Shown: positions 42,147-53,441 of the stretch, piece after piece
Numbering within the stretch: position 1 is the stretch's first letter
Layout of the letters: every line of letters begins with the position of its first letter
Source of the DNA: Ephemerocybe angulata
Taxonomy: Eukaryota > Basidiomycota > Agaricomycetes > Agaricales > Psathyrellaceae
Assembly (NCBI GenBank): GCA_013368325.1
Contig: JAACJK010000015.1
Location: 1-64,000, forward strand
Direction of reading: 5' to 3'
DNA: 64,000 nt
The notes under the pieces: generated by a model
Databases searched by the model: none
Told to the model about the DNA's origin: nothing
What the model saw: the letters and a program-made list of their open reading frames with translations, nothing else
Program-made: the position numbers and the translations under genes

Positions 42147-44829
42147 TTAAGTTGTTTGGCTTGTTCGTGCTTGATTACGAGCTCGACGTCCAGCCTCTGA
42201 AGGTAGCTCTACGGTTTTGTACTTGTCTGATACGTGTTTCTCGAACTTCCGAATGAGCTTTCCAAAGATGGTGATGACTTCTCGCAGGTGCTCGACTGTC
42301 TCGTCAGTCCGGCATCGCATCTTTGAGAATGCGTGAAGCTCTGCGGTGCGGTAGAGAAGCTTAGAGACCATTCGGTCCTCTGCTTTATCAGGTAGAAGAC
42401 CCTCGAAGCATGGGCCAATACACTGATTGATAGGGACATCAGTGGAAGCTGCGCAAACACGTAGATCTAAGACTATACCTGCAGGATATCTTTGAAGTCA
42501 CGCGCTGCGAGCTTCTTCATTTCGGACGTGTTTGACGCAAAGCGGCGTATGGTGCTAGTCCCAAATGTTGAGACTTGTCAGAACCTGATGATGCGCATTG
42601 AACAGGTGAACATCCAGATGCATAGAGCGAAAATGCAATTACCTTGAATCAAGAAGCATTACCAGGCTACCATCTGGTCGAGCAGCGTAGAGAACACGTA
42701 TCAGATGAGTGAATAGTTGTTTCCATACTCCGAGTTCAAACTCGTGCATGAAGTCTGGCACCATCATTTGTGCGAGAGGAAAGTCATGTCCAAGACGCTC
42801 GGTGAAAGCATTCTGTAGAACATCAGTTGTATAACGGAAGGCAAGACGTTCAAACATCACTCACGATGGTGGGAACAGATGAGGTCTCCTTTAACAGCTG
42901 CTCGACCCAAGCACCTTTGATACCCTTGCCCAGCTTGTAGATGTAATCCCATGCTTTGCTGACCTTTTCCCAAAGGAAGGTGCGAACAGACGAAACCCGA
43001 TTCTGCATGTCTCGCAGCATACCCATTTGGTGAACTTTATCTCTTGTGACAAGGCAACGCGGGCACAGGCATAGTCCTTTATCTCGGATTGTTGCGAGTA
43101 AGACTCTGGGATAAGAGGTAAAGGAGATAAGCTTGAAAGAATCCTGGGCATTTTAGTGGTACTTACTTCTCGGGGTAGTCAGCAGAATACGTGAACAGTC
43201 GAGGATATACACGCCTCTCTATCCCGTCGAGACATTTGATCACTACACCATACTTGTAGGCATGGAGGAACTCGTCATCGAGCAGGAGCCTCCAAACACC
43301 ATGCATTAGCTCACGGCGGCAATGGGTCATCAAGTCTTTGCGGTGGGAGGGCTTGTCCCATTTTGTATGCCATTCCTTGAGTTCGTCTTGCAGAGCGTCC
43401 GGGAGCGATGGGATATATGCAACGTGCTGCGTTGCTCCAGAATTAGGAAGCGCTCGCACGTATTTGGAGAGGTTACCAAGGCAGAGATAGATTGGCCAGA
43501 GCTTCGCAGTCCCAAAGTTCGCCAGGTGAGTTGAGTCAGACCAGAGCATCATCGCGGTGACAACCTTTTCACGCTTGCATTGGGGATCGTTATCGGGGTT
43601 CTTCGCTCGCTGGACCCTGTCGTGTTCCTTGATGAAGACGTCCGAGTCCCACAGCTCCTGGTAGACTCGCTGTGTCTTGTCTGTATGGGGTGACGTATGC
43701 CACAGCTTGTAAGGTGAGAAGTGGAACTGTGCAGCGAGCGGGTTTGCAAAGGCGGCCTTCAGAAGCGAGAGGAGTGGGCGGTAGTGAAGACCAGGGACTT
43801 CAAACGTTTTCGAGGGAACATCCTTGTCACCGGATGGGACTTCGATAGGCACAGTGGTTTCCTTGAATCGGTCGAGCAGCGGAGACTTGATATCAATGTT
43901 CTTGTTGAGATTCTTGTCAATTTCGCGAGCCACACGTTTCGATGAGTATCCTGCCAAGTCTTCGACCTTGAATTCCGGATGTAGGAGGTACTCCTTGACG
44001 AGGCGGTCGACTTCTTCTTCCGATTTGACGTTGCTTCCGGTCGTCTTCCATTCATGTATGAACTCCCAGGCTCGATTAGGGTGGAGACCGAGAGGTGGTG
44101 GGAGGGGTGCAGAGTTCTCAACGGCGTAGAGGTCATCGTGAACCCAGGCTTTCGCCAAATCGGCAGGTGGAACAAATGAGTCCGGATCGAAGGTGGGCCT
44201 GTGCATGTATTCGCGCCAGAGACCGAAGCTGTTCTTCTCTGTGACCAGTCGATCTCTGACAATTAGGGTTATGCGGCGAAGACTCCGAAGAGGTTCAGGA
44301 ACACAATCCTGAACGTTGCGAGGCTGGCGAGGTTGCACGCGAGTCGTTCTTGGGTGATCTGAGGGTGCTTGTGGTTGCTCTTGCTGCGCTGGAGTGTCCT
44401 GAGACACATCAGGCACGTCGTCAATGTCCATTTGGGCGCACTGGAAGCGACGATCAGTTACGGTTTCTTTTATGGAACTGAAACAGTGCATACCTCGTTC
44501 ATGGTCACTTCAAACGGTACTATCCCAGCTTCCGAAGATGAACTTGAGGCTTGTATCGAAGACGACGAGGACGGTTGGCTGCTCCTGGCCTGCAATGGCG
44601 CTGCCCGGTGCCCTGATGCCCAAGTGCGGCCCGTACCCAGTGGCTGAGAGGCTCGCCATGTTCCTGGACGAGCCTGCTGGGTGACTGCAGTCCGCAGGGT
44701 GTTCGATGCTTGTCCTTGGCTGAGCGAACAAAGTCGGATTGGGCACTTGTTACGGTGGTGGCGCAGTGTGCTTGCGGACTTGAACTCTTCGGGACAATCA
44801 GTGCAGCACCGTGTGCCAGATGGGGGCAT
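42147..44829 (-). CDS. Plavaka transposase (CMC/CACTA-like), C-terminus missing
   Basis: Exon 1 (44829-44494) starts MPPSGTRCCTDC and has a C2H2-like finger (CTDCPEEFKSASTLRHHRNKC). Exon 2 runs from 44440 to about 43167. It contains the family-typical TAMMLWSDSTHLANFGTA (about 43540), which holds the first catalytic Asp, and LWPIYLCLGNLSKYVR. Exon 3 (about 43151-42865) has the cysteine motif CLCPRCLVTRDKVHQMG. Exon 4 (about 42808-42650) has VPDFMHEFELGVWKQLF, a hallmark Asp-x2-His-Glu segment. The last coding seen is CFEGLLPDKAEDRM and a helical part ending at a stop at 42147. Plavaka proteins are usually longer, so the C-terminus is probably truncated. The gene was divergent from the DUF6698-like gene before insertions at 45,013. 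Activity is unlikely if the end is lost. Confidence 0.8.
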
Positions 44830-45012
44830 CCCGCACGGCTAAGAGAGGTAGTGGGAGGAGAGAATGGGCAGCAAATAAATGTATAGCATCTACAATAATA
44901 CATATGGCTGAGGAGGAGGCAGAACATGGTTTAAGCATTTCAGCGGATCAAGGAGGTTGCCGGCTCACCTATAAATTTCGACGCGTCACGTCGACGCGAC
45001 GCGCGCGTCTTC
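44830..45012. promoter_or_regulatory. remaining half of the Plavaka / DUF6698 divergent promoter
   Basis: TATAAAT at 44970-44976 reads toward the DUF6698-like gene. Without the insertion it would lie about 60 bp before that gene's ATG; now it is about 8.5 kb away. The region ends in the target duplication GCGCGTCTTC (45003-45012), repeated at 53417-53426. Confidence 0.6.
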
Positions 45013-47288
45013 AAGGGTGGTCCGGTCTTTAAATAGCCGACCGGACGGTGGATGGTTGGTCGAGCCGCCAGGCTCAAAAAAAATTGTTGGACCCCCTCCT
45101 CAAAACCCTAAAATAGGGCCCTGGGACGAGGTTTCTGGTTCTTCTGAGGGTGTAAATTATTTAAACCACTTAATATATTACTTACATGCTCAGAAGAGGT
45201 CAGTAAGTGAGTTTGTGGGTTGTATATTGGCTGTTGAGACACCAACCGGCAATGTGCCCAAACGGGAATTCGATCACCGGTAGTGCCTTACAGGCTCGGG
45301 CCCAAAGCCGCGAGCCGGGCCAAGCCGGGCCTTTAGAGGCTGAGCCGAGCCGGGCCTTACCTGATGTGGCAGCAGGGCCCGGCTGGGCTCAAGGCCCGGC
45401 TGACCGATCGGAAATTTCCGAAGCCGCGGCTTTGGGCCGGCAGGGCGGCGGCCATCAACAACTGGCAAGCCACCCTCCTGGTCCTTCCAGTAACTTTTCT
45501 AATGATGTTCATTCGCAAATTCACTCCAGAGGTAAGTAACACTATGTTTTCCATTTTATTCGGCATTTTAACCTTAATTCTTCAGCTATATCAACCATCC
45601 CGGCCCTTACCACAACACCGCCGGTTTTCCGACTCGCACCTCCCAGTTCCCATCTCTATCGCCACCCCATGCCCACCGCTCCCACACCTGCCAATGCTCG
45701 CCCTGGTCGTGAACGCAGGGCCAGCTTCCGATTGCAGGACCCCGACAATGACGGAAAGTTCGAGTTGGCGTCACACCGTGACGTCCGTGAGGCTATTCAA
45801 GCCCAAACGGGACCGGTGCCAGTATCTTCTCGCTCATCCTCTCCCACCACCACCCGCAACGGCTCGGCCAGCTTCGAGGACGTAGACGACGACGACCACA
45901 GCACCTACAGTGCTGCGCCCGAGGATGAGACCGACCACGACTCCACTGGGGTCTCTGAGGGCGAGGTCTCCGAGTCCGCTGCCTCGACAAGCGCGCCGAA
46001 AAAGCGCAAGAAGAAGTCGACGAAGAAGTCGAACCCCAAGAAGAAAGCAAAGAGTAAGTAATCTTGCATTGTTTATCGGGGCTGTACTGACCTTTCTACG
46101 GCAGAAACGACTCCTGCCACCGCTGCGCCCGCTCCTTCCTCGGCGGCTCCTGCATCCGAGCCAGAGGTGGTTCCCGAGGCCATGTCCATCAGTGACTCGT
46201 CCGAGTCCGAAGACGAGACCCCCATCCAACCCCGACGCCGCAACCGGGGTCAAGACCTCGACACCTTCTTCGAGAAGACCGAGCTTCGTGGCCCAGCTGG
46301 GGCCAAAAAGCGTCAGCGCCGGTGCAAGCTATGCCAGGGCGTGTAAGTAGTTCCCCTTTTCTCCCATACTCTTGTACTAATCGTATTGTAGGAAACACTT
46401 CACCGCCGAGGTTACCACCCTCCGTCGCCACATGGAAGCCCATCACCCCAAGCGGTACAACAAGTGGTGCGACAACAACGACTTCCTCTCTATGCTTCCG
46501 AAGACCGTTCGCGCTCGTCGAGACGCCCTTGCCACCGCCGCCGCCTCCACCAGTACCCAACAGACCCTCGACGGACACGTTCACCCAATCGACCCTGCAC
46601 CACGCGTCATCAAGTATTCCGATGCTCTTTTCCAACAGGTCGCCGAAGAGTGGCTTATAGCTACCAACCAGGTACATGTTTCATTGCTACCGTTGGACCC
46701 ATTCTCATCGCTTCCTCAGCCCGTTGAAGCCCTCTCCCATCCACGCTTCCACGAAATGATTCAAGTTGCTGCGCGCGCTACCGACGGTGTCAAGATCCCC
46801 GAGAAGCGTGCTGTTCACGAGAGCATTCTTTATCGATTCCGCAACAGCGTCAAGGAACTACGGGATCGTCTCAACGTAGCTAGATTCTTTTCTAAATACA
46901 AGTGTTGGTAGAGTACTAATGTTACATGTTTCCTTTAATATAGAGTGATAAGGTGCGAGGCGAGGTCTCCCTGACGTGCGATGCCTGGCAAGCCAGCAAC
47001 CGTGACGCGTACTTTGCTGTCACGGCGCACTGGGTGGAGGAGGTCGCTCCGAGCGACTGGAGACTGCGCGGCGCCCTTGTGGGCTTCACCCAGATGAACA
47101 CCGCCCATAACGGTGCTCGAATGGGCCGCGCTCTATACGACATTGCGAAACGCTACAGAATCGAGCACAAGGTACGTCTCCTTTTGTCTGATCTATTGTT
47201 CTATTCTTATTGTTCTATTCTTATTGTTTTCTCACCTTTGATAGGTTGGCTGGGTGACGTGTGACAATGCCAGCAACAACAACACAAT

Positions 47289-50200
47289 TAGTGAATTACG
47301 GGCTTGGGCTTCAGGCCCCAGGCCAGGCCAAGCCGGGCCCTCCAAGCCCGAGCCAAGCTGGGCCCCTGCTCCCTTCAATTCGGGCTTGGGCCGGCTTTTG
47401 GCCCGGCTCGAGTTTCCCGGAGGCCCAGGCCGACGGCTTGGGCCCGGCTTCCGGCAGGGATCATTCGGAGTTTCAATGGCTCCCAAGTGATCCTGGACGC
47501 TGTCCTATTCGTTCTCCCGCCGGTTGAATACATGTATACCTTGTAGATACTACGAAAACATTCGGCAAGCGCTTGCAGGATCAATGCAGGATACCAGTTG
47601 ATAATTTAGAGTTTGACCATTCATGGTACGTCGAGTCCACAAACCCATTTCCATTATCCATTTTTTCGCATCTACTCGGCTCACGATGTCCGCCTCTACT
47701 GAAGAAAACAAACGAAAACGGACTGTGGCTTCCAAGCTCAGTGATCCAAATAACAAGGGTCTAAGTGCCTTACCTTCCCACAAGGCTGCACAAGAAGCAG
47801 CTGAGCGCGATGCACAGGACAAGGAGAAAGCCGAGCGAGCAGCCCGACTCGGAGCGACTGACAATCGTGAGAGTCAGCTCGCTTCTTCTTCCGTCACCAC
47901 CACCACTACCACTGGTCGTACCCTCCCATCGACAACACGTACCCGCCATGGCTCTGCCTCGATTGAAGAGGTAGAGGATGAAGACTGGCCTTCGGACACG
48001 AGTTCTGTCGCCCCACCGCCCAAGAAGAAACAGAAGAAAGCGCCCAAGAAGAAAAAGTGTACGTACTTTGTCCCTCACACACACCCTTTCGCTGACTTTG
48101 CCACAGCTAAAACCAAGTCCACGGCCACCAGCGCTGCCACCAACGAAACCGCGCCTGCAACTTCGCGCCTCGAGAAAGCAACCGCCGGGATATCCGAGTC
48201 CGAGTCCGAGAGCGAGGAGGAGGTAACCGCGGCGCGCGAGAACAAGACTCGCGATGTCGACGAGTTCTTTGGTGAGGCGATCTGGGTTGGACCTGTGGGG
48301 AAGAAGAAGTTGAAGCGCCCGTGCTTCTTGTGCCCGGGGAAAGAGTACGTCGTTCAGTCACCTCCAGCTCGAGCATGCACTGATCAACCGTGTAGCAAGA
48401 CCATCGTTGCTGATGTCACCACTCTTCGGCGTCACCTCGAGTTCGCTCACGAGGTATGTCCTTTCTGGATTAATAAACATGTTACTTACCTTTCCTTAGG
48501 GCAAATACAACCGTTGGTGCACCAAGAATAACTACGAGTCCAAGCTCCCACGCGCCGTCAAGGCGCGAAAGGAGGCAGTCGAGATAGCCGAAGGACGGCA
48601 GGGCACGCTCGACGACGCCGTTGAGGAGAACCCGAAGGTCATTCCCTACACCAATTCCCTGTTTGAAGAAGCGGCCGAGGATTGGTTGATTGAGACTGGC
48701 CAGGTGAGTGTATTGAAGTTATGTACGCTCCCTTTTTCTAACTATTACATGTGCTACGTAGCCTCTCGACGCCCTCTCCCATCCTCGATTCCGTTACATG
48801 GTTGACGTCGCCTCCCGAGCCACAAACGGCGTCAAGATTCCGGAAAAGCGCCAAACACGCGCCCATATCATCGCCCGCTTCAAGAAGAACATGACCGAGC
48901 TGCGCAAGCGTCTCAATGTACGTACCTTCGTTCCCACTCCCTTCGTACTGACACCCTTTTTAGAGCGATGCCGTCAAGGGCAAGGTCAGCATGACCTGCG
49001 ATGCATGGCAAGCAAGTAACCGTGACGCGTACTTCGCGGTCACCGGGCATTGGGTGGAGGAGGATAAGAAGGGCCAGTGGAGTCTGCAGTCGGCGCTGCT
49101 AGGCTTCACTCAGATGAACACCGCTCATAACGGTGTTCGTCTTGGACGTGGCCTCTACCGCATTGTCAAGCGGGTGGGCATTGCTCATAAGGTCCGTCTT
49201 GTTTCGTTCCCATCCCCACCCTTCTAATCTTTTTTTGGTTCAGGTGGGAGCCGTTACGTGCGATAACGCCAGCAACAACACAACGATGCTCGAACATTTC
49301 GAGAGCCTTATCAACGCCACCCGTGTCAGTGGGAATGCGCAGCCCTGGAAATACAGAGATAACCATATCCGGTACGTCTCCTTGTTTCATCTTCGCGCCC
49401 ATAGCTGATATTTCCCAGCTGTCTCGCCCATATCATAAACCTCGCTACCCAGGCCCTCATCTCAACATACTCGAAATCCCCCCATCATGACCCCAGCAGT
49501 GAACCGTCGGTGAACGAAGGGATAGCCGCGGATGCCGCCCTTGCGCGCGATGAGGTTGGTCTGCTCAGGTGCATCGGTGTCAAGGTATGTACGCCTTGAC
49601 GATGTTCATGCAGGGGATGACAAACTGACAAATCGTAGATGCGTTCTTCAGCGAAACGAAGTGCACTGTTCAAAGAGCTCCAAACGAAGGATGGCATCAA
49701 GATCCCGCGGATGCTTCTCATCGATATGAAGGTCCGTTGGTCCTCAACCCATGCCATGCTCCTGCGTGGGTATGAGTTGAGAAAGGTAAGTATTACAGTT
49801 GCCTTTTGGTTTCGTATTCTGATGTCACCCTTATGCTGTAGTACGTTGACCGCTTCGTGCTCGAGATGGCAATGGAGGAACCCAACGCCGACAAGCAGAA
49901 GAAGATTCTCGATCTTCGGCTGAGCGAAACAGAATGGGATCGGGTGCGAGACTTTCTGAGTCTCTTGAAGGTGCGTTCCCCGCTGTATCGTCGTGTACAG
50001 CGCCCTAACCTGGACTGTGGCTTAGATTGCTGAGACGGCTCAGCAAGCCTTCTCCTCCGAGACCGAGCCGACCCTGTACAACGGTCTCCCAGCCCTCGAA
50101 CGCCTCCACAAGTCCTGGTCATCACGCGCCGACCGCCCGAAGTACGCCGCCTTCAAACCAGCACTCGAGGCCGCATACGAGAAGATCGCCACGTATTACA

Positions 50201-51282
50201 GCAAGACCGACATGGTGGATGCATACACCATGTCCATGAGTACGTTCTTCCCTTTCTGATGTACCTGGTTTGTATCTGACGACGTGTACCAGTCCTCGAT
50301 CCAAGCTCGAAGACGAACCACTTTCAGAAACACTGGGGACAAGACCTCGAGCTGGAGGTTAGGCGAGATGCAGAGAGAGTCGTACGTGATATGCATATGT
50401 ATTTTGGAGACATCGTCACTAACATTGGTGTAGTTTAAGCTTCGGTGGATGGATATGTACGGAAACACAATGCCCCCGCCGTTGACGACCTCAGCATCCA
50501 ACTCTCGGCTCGACGACGTCCTTTCCGATGACGAAGACGACAGCACCACGACCTCTACGCAGCCCGCAGCTACTGTCGACAAGCCATGGCTGCCGGAGTT
50601 CAACGCCTACATGGACGGGAGTGACGTACGTCCTGAGGGTCAGTCGATGGTTGCTTGGTGGGTGGTACGTACCTCAATGCTGTCACTCTACTGCGTGTAC
50701 TCACTTTCAGTTCCAGCTCCATGCCAACCGCTTGCCCGTATGGGCATCTCTCGCCCGTGACTACCTCGCGATTATGGCGTCCTCGGTCTCGAGCGAACGC
50801 GCTTTCTCTGCCGCCGGGATCACCATTTCGAAACGCCGCAACCGTTTGAAGAAGGACATTGTTGAAGCCCTGCAAATCCTCAAGTCCCTCTTGCACAAGG
50901 ACATTATATTCCGTGAGCCTCCGTTTACCTCGACTTGGGAGATAGAGAATGAGGACGTCGTCGATGATGATGGGGACTCTACCTGGGTTGACGAGGTTGA
51001 AGACGATGACTATGATAGTGATGACGTATGGTCTTCACCAGTAGTACTGTAGCACGACTTAGCCTAATGACTTATTTGTATTTGAATACACTATTTGTAT
51101 TGACTTCGCGTCATTGTATTGAACTCGAAATTTATTAGTAAAGCCCGGGCCTGGGCCCGAGCCGAGCCAGGCCAAGCCGGGCCTTTGTAAGAGGGCTCGG
51201 CTCGACATTTGAGAAGCTTGGGCCGCCTCAAGCCGGGCCCAAGCCCGGGCTTTCAGGCCAAGCCCGGGCCCGTAATTCACTA
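47289..51282 (+). mobile_element. hAT transposon B, complete, 3,994 bp
   Basis: Terminal inverted repeats TAGTGAATTACGGGC / GCCCGTAATTCACTA and 8-bp target duplication AACACAAT (47281-47288, 51283-51290). GC-rich subterminal arrays (ggcccaggccaggccaag; gcccgggctttcagg) flank the gene inside both ends. It looks intact. Confidence 0.95.
47686..51052 (+). CDS. hAT B transposase, apparently intact
   Basis: Start chosen at MSASTEENKRKRT (47686); an in-frame Met at 47623 would add 21 residues. Order: basic/disordered N-terminus with PPPKKKQKKAPKKKK, BED finger CFLCPGKE ... TTLRRHLEFAHE (48,320-48,450), and the region PLDALSHPRFRYMVDVA. The catalytic core follows: SMTCDAWQASNRDAYFAV (first Asp, about 48,985), VTCDNASNNTTM (about 49,255), CLAHIINLATQALISTYSK, LIDMKVRWSSTHAML and the acidic ETEWDRVRDF. 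The C-terminal dimerisation block ASSVSSERAFSAAGITISKR is at 50,780, and the stop is at 51052. Introns are 50-60 bp GT-AG. The protein is clearly homologous to hAT A throughout but not a recent copy, since the TIRs and many residues differ. No lesion was seen. Confidence 0.88.
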
Positions 51283-53441
51283 AACACAATGCTCACTTGG
51301 TTTTCACGCAAGCTCAACCAGAACAAACGTCGCCAAGATGCCAAGGTTCCGAAATGGACTCCGGCGAAACGCCAGATCCGGTGAGTCCCATCTTTCTTTT
51401 GTCTTTCTTCCCATCGTTGCGAGGCTGACGTGGGACCATAGTTGCTTGGCCCATATTATAAACTTGGCCACTCAAGCCGTCATCTCAACCTATTCCAAAA
51501 CCCCCCATGTCGACACCGAAACCTCTCCCGATGACTTGAACTCCACCCTCAACGACCTCGCCAATGTCACTGCTACTGTCGAACGCGACGAGATCGGCGT
51601 CGTGTGCGTGCTGGCCGTGAAGGCTCGCTCGTCGGCGAAGCGCACGGCCCTCGTCAAACAGTTGCAGGAGAAGGATGGGGTGAAGATTCCTCTCAACCTT
51701 CTCCTCGACATGAAGGTCCGTTGGTCGTCCACGCTCGCGATGCTCAAGCGTGCGTACGACCTTCACGAGGTACGTGCCCCTACCCAAGTCCTGTCCCACA
51801 GCTGACAGTCTTTGTAGTATCTCACCGACTTCGTCCTCAAGATGTCTCTCGACGAACCCAACGCCGAGAAGCGCCGGGCGCTTCGTGAGCTTTGCATCAC
51901 GCCCGAAGAGTGGCAACGGGTCCACACGTTCATCAAGATCCTCTCCGTAAGTCTCCCTCATCGCTTCGTGGTATTGTTCACTCACCGTCTCTTCTTTGCA
52001 GCACGCTGACGCTGCGCAGCACTCTTTCTCGTCCGAAACGAACCCAACGCTTGCCCATGCTCTCCCGTCCCTCGAGAAGCTCAACAAGACCTGGACCGCT
52101 CTCGCAGGCAAGGACAAGTACTCCCGGTACCACGACGCCATCAACGACGGCCTCACGAAGATATCATCCTACTACAACAAGGCTTCGAATGTCGATGCAT
52201 ATCTGGTGTGCATGCGTAAGTCTTTCTGGCGCCAGTCTTCTACTGTTGCTAACACATTCTTTTAGTCTTAGATCCTTCAATGAAGACAGAGGTGTATCGA
52301 AAGCGATGGGCTGAGGGCCTTGACATGGACGTCCGTGAAAAAATCGAGAAGCTCGTGCGTTTTTTTGTTTCTTGCATGCGTGTTTCATACTTACTCTGTT
52401 GAAGTTTAAGGAACGATGGCGCGCGCTGAACCCCACATCCCCTCCCCCGCCGTCACGCCCTCTCCGCAACCAGGGCTCTCAATCCCGTTACGATCTCGAC
52501 ATCTCCGACGACGAGTCCGGCACGCCCAACACTCCGTCACCACCGCTGATGCCACATCCGTCCGCAACGCCATGGCTTCGGGAAATGAACAGTTACCTTG
52601 ACGGCCACGACGAGCTTGAGGAGGGACAGTCCGTTGTGACTTGGTGGGGGGTACGTCTCTTGACCTTTCTCATTCTGATGTCGCACTCATCTTTGTTCAA
52701 GATCCACTCGCGCCGTCTCCCAACTTGGGCTTCACTTGCCCGGGACTATCTCGCCATCATGGCGTCGTCCGTTTCGAGTGAGCGCGCGTTCTCGGCGGCT
52801 GGGATTTTGATCTCGAAGCGCCGTAACTCGCTCAAGGCAGATATCGTTGAGGCTTTGTCTATTCTGAAGTCCTTCCTTGATCACGACATGATCTTCCGTG
52901 ATCAGGATGTGACTTCGGCATGGGAGTTCGAGAACGAGGTGGAGGAAGATGACAGTGACCCCCTCTGGGTTGACGAGGATGCTTCAGACAATGACGATGA
53001 TGATTTTGTTGTAGAGTAGATTCTGTTTTGCTTTCTTGTACTGTGTAATAAGACTCCCTTGCGTGACAATAATATCTTTCGAAAAATTTCCTTTTTTGGC
53101 ATATGGGCCGCAGGCTGGGCCGTAAGCCGAGCCGGGCCTGCCTTGATATTGGGCTCACGGCCTGGCCTGAAATTTTGGCGGGCCTTGGCCGTCCAAAGCC
53201 GGGCCTTAGCCGCGGCTTTTGGGCCGGGCCTGGGCCTGTAAGGCACTAATCACCGGTAACTCGGATTTTGCCGAACTTCGGCGCCGGGAACCAAAATTGA
53301 TGGAAATTACCCAATTTGGAAGGTCTTGGCGCTTACGTGGGTGGTTGGTTGGACCCTCAAGGCTCATTTCAGATTTTCCGACCCCAGGTCTTTTTTTTAA
53401 AGACCGGACCACCCTTGCGCGTCTTCTTCCCATCCACGACC

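Larger units (their letters stand above)
45669..53019 (+). pseudogene. hAT A transposase, split by hAT B
   Basis: The N-terminus (MPTAPTPANARPGRERR) is disordered and basic, with KKRKKKSTKKSNPKKKAK as a nuclear signal. A BED-type finger CKLCQGV ... TTLRRHMEAHH spans the intron near 46,345-46,390. The RNase H core begins at SLTCDAWQASNRDAYFAV (46,970) and GFTQMNTAHNG. At VTCDNASNNNT (47,281) the gene is interrupted by hAT B and resumes at 51,291 (MLTWFSRKLNQ, CLAHIINLATQA, LLDMKVRWSSTLAML). It ends with the dimerisation motif SSVSSERAFSAAGILISKRR (52,770) and stop 53019. Apart from the insertion I see no stop in the exons, so the copy was probably active until hit. About ten short introns. The frame is exactly continuous across the 8-bp duplication. 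Confidence 0.88.
45281..53248 (+). mobile_element. hAT transposon A, interrupted by hAT B
   Basis: Terminal inverted repeats TAGTGCCTTACAGGC (45281) and GCCTGTAAGGCACTA (ending 53248), with an 8-bp target duplication ATCACCGG (45273-45280, 53249-53256). Next to both ends lie arrays of the subterminal motif GGCCCGGCT/AAGCCGGGCC. Without hAT B it is about 4.0 kb. Confidence 0.93.
45013..53416. mobile_element. TIR element (about 430 bp when empty) hosting nested hATs
   Basis: The ends are inverted repeats of 21 bp with core AAGGGTGGTCCGGTCTTT (45013-45033) and its complement (53396-53416), flanked by a 10-bp duplication GCGCGTCTTC. Its own sequence is 45013-45280 plus 53257-53416; it has no ORF, so it is non-autonomous. 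A 10-bp duplication is in the range of MULE-type elements. It contains hAT A, which contains hAT B. Confidence 0.88.
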
